Source: Betaproteobacteria bacterium (GTDB lineage Bacteria > Pseudomonadota > Gammaproteobacteria > Burkholderiales > Ga0077523). Taken from it: 52,945 bases of DNA. The DNA lies in NCBI GenBank assembly GCA_025350245.1, contig JANXYG010000032.1, positions 1 through 52,945 on the forward strand, in the 5' to 3' direction. Position 1 is the first letter of the stretch. Each line of letters opens with the position of its first letter. The notes beneath the pieces were generated by a model. That model worked only from the letters and a program-made list of their open reading frames with translations. It was not told where the DNA came from and made no database searches. The position numbers were made by a program, and so were the translations under genes. Positions 42,819-51,067 of the stretch are shown here, piece after piece.

Positions 42819-43402
42819 GCATCCCGCCGATACCGGAAACCGATTTCACCGAAACCGGACTCGGCTCCACGACGCGCTATCGGGGCCGCATGCTCGAAGT
42901 GCGCGAAGATGAGGTACGACTGCCCGACGGCGGTCAGGCACGGCGGGAGTACGTGGTGCACCCCGGCGCGGCCGTGATCCTGCCGATTTTCGACGACTGG
43001 CGCATCCTGCTGGAGCGGCAGTTCCGCTATCCGCGGCACGATCATTTTCTCGAGTTGCCGGCCGGCAAGTTCGATGCGGGCGAAGCGCCGATCACCACCG
43101 CCCGGCGCGAACTCCGGGAAGAAACCGGCTGTATCGCGGCCGATTGGCACCATCTGTGCACGCTGTACCCATGCGTCGGCTATTCCGACGAAGTCGTGGA
43201 GATGTTCGTTGCGCGTGGACTGACGTTCGAGCGGCCGGCGCTCGATCCAGGCGAATTCCTGGAGACCTTGCTGGTGCCTCTGGACGAGGCACTGGCGTGG
43301 ATACGATCGGGCGTGATCACCGAGGCCAAGACCATTCTCGGCTTGTTCTGGGCCGATCGGCTGCGCGCTGGTTGGCCGCTGGAGCCGAAGCTACCCGCCT
43401 GA
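42815..43402 (+). CDS. Nudix hydrolase, ADP-ribose pyrophosphatase type
   Basis: Probably hydrolyses ADP-ribose or a related nucleoside diphosphate linked to another moiety. The 195-residue protein has a complete Nudix box at residues 84-105 (G-x5-E-x7-REL-x-EE-x-G), preceded by [10 protein letters not shown], typical of ADP-ribose pyrophosphatases. The GTG start shares bases with the nuoN TGA, which suggests translational coupling. A Nudix gene at the end of the nuo operon is common in Burkholderiales. Substrate is inferred. Confidence 0.85.
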   Translation: MSIPPIPETDFTETGLGSTTRYRGRMLEVREDEVRLPDGGQARREYVVHPGAAVILPIFDDWRILLERQFRYPRHDHFLELPAGKFDAGEAPITTARRELREETGCIAADWHHLCTLYPCVGYSDEVVEMFVARGLTFERPALDPGEFLETLLVPLDEALAWIRSGVITEAKTILGLFWADRLRAGWPLEPKLPA

Positions 43403-43404
43403 GG

Positions 43405-43530
43405 TGAGGTTCACCCCCAGCCTGCGCTGCGCGTCGGCTTCCCCCAGGGGGCGCCCCGTTCGTCGGGAAACCCTGCGGACGGTGCCCCTTCGCTTCTGAA
43501 GCCTCTTCGTTCAGTACCCCAAGCTTGCGA
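43405..43530 (+). repeat. Intergenic repeat between the Nudix gene and the GGDEF/EAL gene
   Basis: A degenerate copy starting a few bases after the Nudix stop (GGTTCACCCCCAGCC), in the direction of that gene, with CCCAGGGGGCGCCCCG and CCCCTTCGCTTC blocks. It lies between two convergent genes, in a 175-base gap that shows no other feature and no clear intrinsic terminator. Confidence 0.8.
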
Positions 43531-43577
43531 TGCGCCGACGCCCACACCAACCCTTCGTCGCCGTTGCCGGCCTGGCA

Positions 43578-45524
43578 TCAGCCCTGCGACTGATGCCGAA
43601 CCAGGGGCTCTTCGGTTTCGGTTTCGATCAGTGGCTTCGGGTGCTGGAAGAGGTAACCCTGACCGTACTGCACCCCCATGTCGCGCAGCAGTGACAGAAC
43701 CTCGGGTGTTTCGACCCACTTCGCCACCACCTGCTTCGAAAGGCCCTGACCAACGTCACACAGCGCTTTTACGAAGATGCGGTTACCTTCGTCGCGGGTG
43801 AGGTCCCGGACAAAACTGCCGTCGATCTTGATGTAGTCGACGTCGAACTGGCGCAGGTAGTAGAAGGAGCTGAATCCCGACCCAAAATCGTCGAGGCCGA
43901 AACGGCATCCGAGGTGCTTCAATTCCTTGATGAAACCCTTGGTGATGCTCACTTCCGCCATTGCAGCCGATTCCGAGATCTCGAACACCAGTTGCTTGCG
44001 TACCGCACCAGCGCCCTGAAGCAGCTTGTAGAAACGCTGGGTCCAGTGGGGATCGGAAATACTGACTCGCGACAGATTGACGAAGAACCGCGTCTTGGGG
44101 TCACGGTTCGAGGGCTCGTGCAGGAACTCCACCAGCTTCGACGTCACCCTGAGGTCGATTTCCTGGACCATGCCGAGCGATTCGGCAGCCTCGATGAACT
44201 GCCCCGGCGTGACGATGCGGCCATCGTCACCCTCGATGCGGACCAGCACCTCATGGTGCATCACCGCGTTGTCGGCCAGCCGTACCACAGGCTGCGAGTA
44301 CAGCAGCAGCCGGTCTTCGTCGAGTACCTCGCGCAACTGCTTCGCCCAGAGAACCCGCTTGTGCGTCCCCTTCATGGCTTCGCCGCCATCCTGGCCGTAG
44401 GCCACGACCCGGTTACGGCCGGAATCCTTGGCCTGGTAGAGCGCGATGTCGGCCGCGGCCAGCAAACCCGCTGCATCGTTGCCATGAAACGGGTAGAGCG
44501 CCACGCCCGCCGACGCCGTCAGGGTCACGATTCTTCCCTCGGGGCCGATCTTCATCGGATGCTGGCGCAATTGCGCGAGCAGCATTTCCGCGACCTGCAC
44601 GGCTTGCGGCCGCAACGCCGTGGGGAGGTGAATCGCAAATTCGTCACCACCCAGGCGATACACCTTGCCGTGATGTTTGCTGGCGACTTCCTTGAGGGTG
44701 CCGCCCACGGCCAGCAGAATGTGATCGCCCTGGCGGTGACCGACGTTGTCGTTGACGTACTTGAAGTGATCGAGATCGATGAAGGCAACCGCGCCTTTTT
44801 CGCCAGCCTCGAGTGCTCGTTCGACTTCCCGCTGCAGACTGACCCGGTTAGGCAGCCCGGTAAGCGCATCGTGGGTCGCGAGATACTCGATCTGGATGGC
44901 GGCGCGCTGTTCCTCGGTGCTGTCGCGCGCGGTGCCGCGAATGCCCATCATCCCGCCATTTTCGTCGAACGCAACCTTGGCGTTGATTCCGACCCAACGT
45001 TCTTCGCCGTCGGCACCGATGAGTCGGGTGATGTAATTCTTGACCTCGCCGTTTTTCTTGAGGTGCAGAAAGAAGCGACGATTGGATACATGCGCCGGTT
45101 TGGATTCGAAATCGAACAGGCAGCGCCCGATCAGTGCCTGCGGCTTGAGGCCGAAGATGTCCTGGGCAGCATTGTTGAGGTAGGTGAAGCGACCCTGCGT
45201 GTCGGTGGTCCACACCAGATCGTGCGAGGTTTCGACCAGGTCTCGGTAGCGGCTCTCGCTCTCGAGCAGAAGCTGGATGATCCGGCGTTTCTCCTGGAGG
45301 GTCTTGCGAGCATGCTCGAGTTCATCGTTGTACTTGTCGAGCGAGCTGCCAAGCGTCGACGCGGCAAGGCCGTCGATGATCTCCTTGGCGTAGCGCCGGT
45401 GCCCGCCATCGGTGCGGCGCGCCACCAGAACCCCCTGGGCATCCCAGCGGCGCAATTTTTGAACCGGCACTCCAAGCTTATCGGAGACTTCCTGGATGCT
45501 GTACTCGACGCTGTCTTTTGACAT
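43578..45524 (-). CDS. MerR-HTH / PAS / GGDEF / EAL signalling protein, probable fatty-acid-signal sensor
   Basis: Multidomain cytoplasmic regulator of 648 residues. Residues 8-50 look like a MerR-type winged helix (YSIQEVSDKLGVPVQKLRRW, GGHRRY); 60-92 a coiled coil; 92-210 a PAS domain; 218-375 a GGDEF domain with intact GGDEF at 292-296 but no RxxD inhibitory site; 395-640 an EAL domain. In the EAL domain Glu425, Asn483, Glu515, Asp545, Asp546, Lys566 and Gln622 keep the exact spacing of RocR, but residue 602, the RocR Glu352 position, is Lys (VVAKWVE). Phosphodiesterase activity is therefore doubtful. ATG with AGGA five bases upstream. It follows the rpfF-like gene by 63 bases on the same strand, like rpfF-rpfR in Burkholderia; ligand and partner are inferred. 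Confidence 0.9.
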   Translation of the reverse strand: MSKDSVEYSIQEVSDKLGVPVQKLRRWDAQGVLVARRTDGGHRRYAKEIIDGLAASTLGSSLDKYNDELEHARKTLQEKRRIIQLLLESESRYRDLVETSHDLVWTTDTQGRFTYLNNAAQDIFGLKPQALIGRCLFDFESKPAHVSNRRFFLHLKKNGEVKNYITRLIGADGEERWVGINAKVAFDENGGMMGIRGTARDSTEEQRAAIQIEYLATHDALTGLPNRVSLQREVERALEAGEKGAVAFIDLDHFKYVNDNVGHRQGDHILLAVGGTLKEVASKHHGKVYRLGGDEFAIHLPTALRPQAVQVAEMLLAQLRQHPMKIGPEGRIVTLTASAGVALYPFHGNDAAGLLAAADIALYQAKDSGRNRVVAYGQDGGEAMKGTHKRVLWAKQLREVLDEDRLLLYSQPVVRLADNAVMHHEVLVRIEGDDGRIVTPGQFIEAAESLGMVQEIDLRVTSKLVEFLHEPSNRDPKTRFFVNLSRVSISDPHWTQRFYKLLQGAGAVRKQLVFEISESAAMAEVSITKGFIKELKHLGCRFGLDDFGSGFSSFYYLRQFDVDYIKIDGSFVRDLTRDEGNRIFVKALCDVGQGLSKQVVAKWVETPEVLSLLRDMGVQYGQGYLFQHPKPLIETETEEPLVRHQSQG

Positions 45525-45587
45525 TTTTCCTGGCTTTTCAAGATAGATCGACGAAATCCTCCCGATTTCCCCGACTTCCTACCGCGT

Positions 45588-46520
45588 TCAGTGCACCAGG
45601 CCGGCTTCGCCGCCGGCCTCGTTTTGCCTCGACACCAGCCTCTGCATGAGCTTGAGATCGCGTGGTTTCAGGTTGAGGGCTGTTTCGACCCAGATCGCGA
45701 CGACATCCATGAGTTCCTGCAGATTGATACCCGAAACCCGGCGACGAGTACGGGCAATACCGGCCAAGCCGTTGCGACACCGCTGGTTGCGACGAATCAA
45801 GGCGGCGATCTCAAGTTCTCCACCCCCATCATCCGCAACACAATCGACAACGCCAGCCCGCAGCATATCATCCGCCGAGTAGATTTTGCCACTTGAAATC
45901 AGGTCGTCTGCAGCCTTCCTTCCCACTCTACGTTCGAGGAAGGAATAGGCCCCCATGCCAGGGAACAGATTGAAGAGAATTTCGGGAAATCCGAACCGGC
46001 TCGAACGCTCAGCCACGATCAGGTCGCTCGACAGCGCTGCTTCGAATCCACCGCCGAGACACTCGCCTTGAACCAGCGAAATTGTCAGAATCGGCAAACC
46101 ATGTCCGATGTAATTGCTATAAAGCACATCAACGCACGCCTTTCCATAGACGGCCAGGGCATCGCGGTCACGGGTCTCGATCAGGCGCATGAACAGGGCG
46201 AGATCACCACCGAGGTTGAAGACACGCGGTGTGGCCGAGGCGAGAACGGCGTACTCGACAGGCCGTTCCTCACCGTGAAAATCGATGCGTGCCGAGGTCT
46301 CGCGCAGCAGGCGGCAGTACGTGTTGAGGTCGCGCAGCAGTTCCGGATTGAAGCTTGGCCGAGGTGTCGGTCGCAGGCGAAGCCAGACCGCAAGCTGGTC
46401 TGCGTCATAGCAGGCCGACAGTTGTCCGGAGCAGAAAAAGTCGAGGCGATTGCCGGCATTTTCGTATTGGGAGGCCTCTTCGGCTACCTTTAACAGTGCG
46501 CGGGGGATATGCATGTCCAT
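45588..46520 (-). CDS. rpfF: DSF synthase homologue (RpfF-like crotonase)
   Basis: Enzyme of the crotonase fold that in Xanthomonas and Burkholderia makes cis-2-unsaturated fatty acid signals from 3-hydroxyacyl-ACP by dehydration and thioester hydrolysis. The 310-residue product has RVFNLGGDLALF (oxyanion-hole region), LGGGFEAAL with Glu160, and FPEILFNLFPGMGAYSFL with Glu180; these correspond in motif and 20-residue spacing to the catalytic Glu141 and Glu161 of Xanthomonas RpfF. The C-terminal VVAIWVETAL also matches. I chose ATG 46520 (AGGAG nine bases upstream); a TTG at 46595 would add 25 residues. The gene is visibly more AT-rich than its neighbours. It probably forms an operon with the GGDEF/EAL gene. 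Confidence 0.9.
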   Translation of the reverse strand: MDMHIPRALLKVAEEASQYENAGNRLDFFCSGQLSACYDADQLAVWLRLRPTPRPSFNPELLRDLNTYCRLLRETSARIDFHGEERPVEYAVLASATPRVFNLGGDLALFMRLIETRDRDALAVYGKACVDVLYSNYIGHGLPILTISLVQGECLGGGFEAALSSDLIVAERSSRFGFPEILFNLFPGMGAYSFLERRVGRKAADDLISSGKIYSADDMLRAGVVDCVADDGGGELEIAALIRRNQRCRNGLAGIARTRRRVSGINLQELMDVVAIWVETALNLKPRDLKLMQRLVSRQNEAGGEAGLVH

Positions 46521-46808
46521 TTGGAAGTTCTCCTGGGTGAAAGTGAGTTTTGAAACCAAGCGAAACTGTGGAAGTCTCGCTACAATCGACGCCAACCCAC
46601 TGTAAAGGGATGATTTTGTCTCGGCAAATCTCCCGTATTGACAGATTACAAGGGGGTCGTGTCTGGAGATTTTTGATGTTTCCGCAGGAGTTTTCCCGCC
46701 GCGGGGCGCCGCGGCTTGTCGTGGCGCACGACGGGTGACCGGGCCGCCACCGTCGGTGCGCCCGGCATGTCGGGCAATGCAAGGCGTCCATCCGGGAGGA
46801 AGAACGCA
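46521..46808. promoter_or_regulatory. Divergent control region between the rpfF-like and aas-like genes
   Basis: 288 bases, relatively AT-rich for this genome (about half A+T in 46541-46680). It must hold the promoters of both genes. Hexamers such as TACAAT (46581), TTGACA (46638) and, on the other strand, TTTACA (46605-46600) occur, but none pairs with a partner at proper spacing, so I assign no promoter. It is the natural place for an operator of the HTH-containing sensor encoded next door. Confidence 0.4.
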
Positions 46809-48953
46809 ATGACGAGAATGCTGGGCTGGTTGATCAAAATGCTATTTCGCGTCACGGTCACCGGCGATACGTCACCTTTGGGCGAGCGGCGGGTGCTCAT
46901 CGTCGCCAACCACCCGTCGGCGCTGGATTGGTTATGGCTCGCCTACTGCCTGCCGGTGCGGCCGGTGGTGATCTTTCCGCGGGAAGACCGGCGTGGGCGA
47001 CTGGCGCGGTTCCTGTTGCGCTTCGCCGAGCACCAGATGTGGGACATGAACGACCCGCTGACCGTCAAGAAGGTGCTGCGCCTGATCGAGCAGGGCCGGC
47101 CCGTCGCCCTGTTTCCGGAGGGGCGGGTCGCCCGCGCCACCAACGTGATGAAGATCTACGAAGTGCCGGCACTGATCGCCATGAAGAGCGGGGCGACGCT
47201 GGTGCCGGTGCGCATCGATCGACCGCGGGCGGATGGCCCGGTGGTGCTGCGCATGCAGCCGCCGGCGCACATCGACGTCCCGACCGGCCTCGGACCGAAG
47301 GCGCGGCGTGAGGCGGTGGCACGCGAACTGGCCAGGATTCTCCAGGCGGCCACGTTCCACTCCCAACCGGCACGGGGCACGTTCGACGCCTTTCTCGACG
47401 CCGTCTCTCGCGAGGGACGCGCCACTTACATCATCGAGGACCTGAACGAGGAGGCGAAGACCTACGGCGATCTGCTCAAGGCGAGTCTCGCCATCGGGCG
47501 CTGGGCGGCGCGCCACTCACGCGACCAGGAGGCCGTCGGGGTGATGTTGCCCAACCTGTTTGTTTCCGTTGGCGTTCTGCTGGGCCTCCAGTGCTTCGGC
47601 CGGGTGCCGGCGATGATCAACTACACCAGCGGCCCGAGGGGCGTTGAAAGCGCCCGCGCGGCGGTCGGGTTGCGCACGGTGATCACGTCGCGACGCTTCA
47701 TCGACCAGGCTGGTCTCGAGCCGCTCATGGCAGTGCTCGGCGGGCTTCACATCCTCTATGTCGAGGATATCCGGGCCCAGTTCGGCTGGTTCGACAAGCT
47801 CTGGTTGATTGCTTTCGCCCTGCGGTTCCCGCGCCTGGTGCGGCGCTCGGTGAATCCGCATGACCCGGCGGTGATCCTGTTCACGTCGGGGTCGGAAGGC
47901 CGACCCAAGGGCGTGGCGCTGTCGCACGCCGGCATCCAGGCGAACATCCGGCAGATTGCCTCGGTGATCGATTTCACCCCGGCCGACAAGGTGCTCAATG
48001 CGTTGCCGATGTATCACGCCTACAGCTTCACGGCTGGCGTGATGCTCAATGTGCTCACCGGCACCAAACTGTTTTTGTACGTGTCGCCGCTGCGCTATCG
48101 CGCGATTCCGGAGATCGCCTATCGGCGCGACGCCACTTATCTGTTCGGCACCAGCACGTTCCTGGGGTTCTATGCGCGCAATGCCAACCCCGGCGATTTC
48201 GGCAGTCTTCGCTATGTGATCTCGGGGGGCGAGAAACTCGGCGAGGAAGTCGCGCGTCTCTGGCTCGACAAGTTCGGCCTGCGCATCTACGAGGGTTACG
48301 GCGCCACCGAATGCACCGTCATCTCGCTCTCGACGCCGTTGCAGTTCAAGCGCGGCCGGGTCGGCTGCCTGCTGCCTGGAAACGAGGCGCGCATGGAGCC
48401 GGTCGAGGGCATCGCGAACGGCGGTGTGCTGCACGTGCGCGGTCCGGCCGTGATGCTCGGCTACATCACGTCAGAGTTTCCCGGCGTGGTGCAGCCGGTG
48501 GCGTCGAGCCACGGTGAAGGCTGGCATCGAACCGGCGACGTCGTCGAGATCGACCCCGAAGGTTTCCTCCGCATCGCCGGGCGGGTCAAGCGCTTCGCCA
48601 AGATCGCCGGCGAGATGGTGTCGCTGGACCAGGTCGAGCGGGTTGCCGCCGCCGCGTCTCCGGGGTACATGCATGCCGCGGTGCTGAAGCTGCAGGCTTC
48701 CGGCGGCGAAACCACGGTGCTGTTCACCACCGACCCCACCCTCTCGCGGATGCGCCTGCAAAAGGCGGCGCGCGCGCTGGGCGCGCCAGACCTGGCGGTC
48801 GCCCGCAGCGTGGTACGGCTCGACGCCATTCCCCTGCTCGGCAACGGCAAGACCGACTATGTGCGCTTGTTGGAAATCGTTTCCGACGGCCGGCTCTGGA
48901 GCAGCGAGACCGCCGACACCGGTCAAGCCAACCCCGACGCACGGGATCCTTGA
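46809..48953 (+). CDS. aas: Aas-like bifunctional acyltransferase / acyl-ACP (acyl-CoA) synthetase
   Basis: Likely activates free fatty acids with ATP and transfers them to lysophospholipid. The 714-residue protein has an N-terminal glycerophospholipid acyltransferase domain with NHPSALD (HX4D, His35-Asp40) and LFPEGR (101-106), then an adenylate-forming domain with FTSGSEGRPKG (358-368), YEGYGATE and the C-terminal HRTGDVVEID. E. coli Aas has the same two domains and nearly the same length (719). I chose ATG 46809, behind GGGAGGAAG, over an upstream in-frame start at 46716. It is divergent from the rpfF-like gene, where Xanthomonas has the fatty acyl-CoA ligase rpfB. Confidence 0.88.
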   Translation: MTRMLGWLIKMLFRVTVTGDTSPLGERRVLIVANHPSALDWLWLAYCLPVRPVVIFPREDRRGRLARFLLRFAEHQMWDMNDPLTVKKVLRLIEQGRPVALFPEGRVARATNVMKIYEVPALIAMKSGATLVPVRIDRPRADGPVVLRMQPPAHIDVPTGLGPKARREAVARELARILQAATFHSQPARGTFDAFLDAVSREGRATYIIEDLNEEAKTYGDLLKASLAIGRWAARHSRDQEAVGVMLPNLFVSVGVLLGLQCFGRVPAMINYTSGPRGVESARAAVGLRTVITSRRFIDQAGLEPLMAVLGGLHILYVEDIRAQFGWFDKLWLIAFALRFPRLVRRSVNPHDPAVILFTSGSEGRPKGVALSHAGIQANIRQIASVIDFTPADKVLNALPMYHAYSFTAGVMLNVLTGTKLFLYVSPLRYRAIPEIAYRRDATYLFGTSTFLGFYARNANPGDFGSLRYVISGGEKLGEEVARLWLDKFGLRIYEGYGATECTVISLSTPLQFKRGRVGCLLPGNEARMEPVEGIANGGVLHVRGPAVMLGYITSEFPGVVQPVASSHGEGWHRTGDVVEIDPEGFLRIAGRVKRFAKIAGEMVSLDQVERVAAAASPGYMHAAVLKLQASGGETTVLFTTDPTLSRMRLQKAARALGAPDLAVARSVVRLDAIPLLGNGKTDYVRLLEIVSDGRLWSSETADTGQANPDARDP

Positions 48954-48976
48954 AATCCGCGGACGCCGCCCCAAAC
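48949..48976 (+). promoter_or_regulatory. Sigma32-type promoter of htpG
   Basis: CTTGAAA (48949-48955, exact -35 consensus) and CCCCAAAC (48969-48976) are 13 bases apart, the same geometry as the grpE and dnaK promoters in this window. The -35 overlaps the stop codon of the aas-like gene. The predicted start is about 25 bases before the htpG ATG. Confidence 0.6.
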
Positions 48977-49008
48977 TCCGCGCCTCTTGAAACTGTCGGG
49001 GAGCGGAC

Positions 49009-50928
49009 ATGAGCGAAACCACTGAACGCGAAACACTGGGCTTCCAGGCCGAGGTCAAGCAGTTGCTCGACCTCATGATCCACTCGCTCTACAGCAACAA
49101 GGAAATCTTCCTGCGCGAGCTGGTTTCCAATGCCTCGGATGCCGCCGACAAGCTGCGCTTCGAGGCGATTGCCGACCCGGCGCTGTACGGAGACGACCCC
49201 GAACTCGATATCCGCGTGTCGTTCGACAAGGCCGCGCGGACCATCACCATCGCCGACAACGGCATCGGCATGTCGCGCGACGAGGTCATCGCCAACATCG
49301 GTACCATCGCCAAGTCCGGGACCCGCGAGTTCTTCCAGGCGCTCACCGGTGACCAGGCGAAAGATGCCAATCTCATCGGCCAGTTCGGCGTCGGCTTTTA
49401 CTCCGTGTTCATCGTGGCCGACCGGGTCACGCTTGAGACCCGCCGCGCCGGCCTCGATACGGCTCAGGGCGTGCGCTGGGAATCCGCCGGCGGTGGCGAG
49501 TACACCCTTGAACCGATCGCCCGTCCGGTTCGGGGCACCTCGGTCACGCTGCATCTGCGCGCAGGCGAAGACGATTTCCTGAGCGGCTGGAAACTGCGCG
49601 AGGTCCTGCGACGCTATTCCGATCACATCACCTTGCCGATCGTGATGAAGAAGGAGCAGTGGGACGAGGCGAAGAGCGCACAGGTAGCCACCGAGGAAGA
49701 CGAGCAGGTCAACCAGGCGTCGGCCTTGTGGGCGCGCCCCAAGGCCGAGATCACCCGGGAGCAGTACCAGGCGTTCTACCAGCATGTGGCGCACGACCAC
49801 GAAGCGCCGCTTGCCTGGACCCACGCCAGGGTCGAGGGTCGGCAGGAATACACCCAGTTGCTGTTCATTCCGGCGCGCGCGCCGTTCGACCTGTGGGATC
49901 GTGACCATCGCCGGGGCGTGAAGCTGTACGTGCGGCGCGTGTTCATCATGGACGATGCCGAGCAGTTGCTGCCCGCCTATCTGCGCTTTGTCCGTGGCGT
50001 GATCGATTCGGCCGATCTGCCACTGAACGTCTCGCGCGAGATCCTCCAGCAATCGCGCGATGTCGAGGCCATCCGCAATGGTTCGGTCAAGAAGATCCTC
50101 GGCCTGCTCGAAGAACTCGCCACTGCCGAACCCGACAAGTACGCCGGCTTCTGGTCCGAGCTCGGCCGCGTCCTCAAGGAAGGGATCGGCGAGGACTTCG
50201 CCAATCGCGAGCGCATCGCCAAGCTGCTGCGGTTCGCGTCGACCCACCTCGACACCGAGGCGCAGGGCGTCTCGTTCACCGACTATATCGGCCGGATGAA
50301 AGAGGGGCAGGAGCGCATCTATTTCATCACCGCCGACAGCTTCGCCGCGGCAAAGAATTCGCCGCACCTCGAGGTGTTTCGCAAGAAGGGCGTCGAAGTC
50401 CTGCTGCTCTCGGACCGCATCGACGAATGGGTCGTCTCGCATCTGACCGAGATCGACGGCAAGACGCTGCAGTCGGTTGCCAAGGGTGATCTCGACCTGG
50501 GCAGGCTCGAGGACGAGACCGAGAAGGCCGCGCAGGAGCAAAGCGCGGAGGAGTTCAAGGACCTGATCGAGCGCATCGGCAAGGCGTTGGGCGATCAGAC
50601 CCGCGAAGTGCGCGTGACACACCGGCTGACCGATTCACCGGCCTGCCTAGTTGCCGACCAGCACGGCATGGGCAACAACCTCGAGCGGATGCTGAAGGCG
50701 GCGGGCCAGAAGGTCCCTGACAGCAAGCCGGTGCTCGAGATCAATCCCACCCATCCGCTGGTGCAGCGGCTCAAGGCCGAGGCGGACGGCACCCGCTTCG
50801 ACGACTGGAGCCGCATCCTGTTCGACCAGGCGCTGCTCGCCGAGGGCGGTCAGCTCGAAGATCCGGGCACGTTCGTGAAGCGGATCAACTCCCTGCTGCT
50901 CGACATGGCCGGCGATCACGGCGCCTGA
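49009..50928 (+). CDS. htpG: Chaperone protein HtpG (Hsp90)
   Basis: Bacterial Hsp90, ATP-dependent homodimeric chaperone that works with DnaK. The 639-residue protein has the GHKL ATPase motifs [16 protein letters not shown] (about 38-53), [13 protein letters not shown] and [11 protein letters not shown], a middle domain with [12 protein letters not shown], and the C-terminal dimerisation domain. GGGGAG lies just before the ATG. A sigma32-type promoter precedes it. Length is close to the usual 630-640. Confidence 0.97.
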   Translation: MSETTERETLGFQAEVKQLLDLMIHSLYSNKEIFLRELVSNASDAADKLRFEAIADPALYGDDPELDIRVSFDKAARTITIADNGIGMSRDEVIANIGTIAKSGTREFFQALTGDQAKDANLIGQFGVGFYSVFIVADRVTLETRRAGLDTAQGVRWESAGGGEYTLEPIARPVRGTSVTLHLRAGEDDFLSGWKLREVLRRYSDHITLPIVMKKEQWDEAKSAQVATEEDEQVNQASALWARPKAEITREQYQAFYQHVAHDHEAPLAWTHARVEGRQEYTQLLFIPARAPFDLWDRDHRRGVKLYVRRVFIMDDAEQLLPAYLRFVRGVIDSADLPLNVSREILQQSRDVEAIRNGSVKKILGLLEELATAEPDKYAGFWSELGRVLKEGIGEDFANRERIAKLLRFASTHLDTEAQGVSFTDYIGRMKEGQERIYFITADSFAAAKNSPHLEVFRKKGVEVLLLSDRIDEWVVSHLTEIDGKTLQSVAKGDLDLGRLEDETEKAAQEQSAEEFKDLIERIGKALGDQTREVRVTHRLTDSPACLVADQHGMGNNLERMLKAAGQKVPDSKPVLEINPTHPLVQRLKAEADGTRFDDWSRILFDQALLAEGGQLEDPGTFVKRINSLLLDMAGDHGA

Positions 50929-51067
50929 ACGGTGACTGCCGCGGATCGGTCCGGCCGTCCGGGTCGGCCCGATTCGCCGCGTGCCGGCACCGCATGCGGC
51001 CCGCAGTGAACTTCGGCATCGTTGCGTTACTCTCTGCCAGTCCTGACCTCCTCGACCGGCAACCACC

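Noticed and set aside
44635-44665. RxxD inhibitory site in the GGDEF domain
   Set aside because: The four residues at that position, five before GGDEF, read KHHG, so no product-inhibition site is present.
46550-46586. TTGAAA (46550) and TACAAT (46581) as a promoter for the aas-like gene
   Set aside because: The spacing is 25 bases, far from 16-18, and no other -35 fits the TACAAT.
46521-46595. TTG start at 46595 for the rpfF-like gene (25 extra residues)
   Set aside because: The ATG at 46520 has an AGGAG at nine bases; the extra residues show no similarity to the family.
48986-48992. Second CTTGAAA close to the htpG start as a sigma32 -35
   Set aside because: The corresponding -10 would fall inside the start of htpG and no CCCCAT-like sequence is there; the upstream pair at 48949-48976 fits far better.
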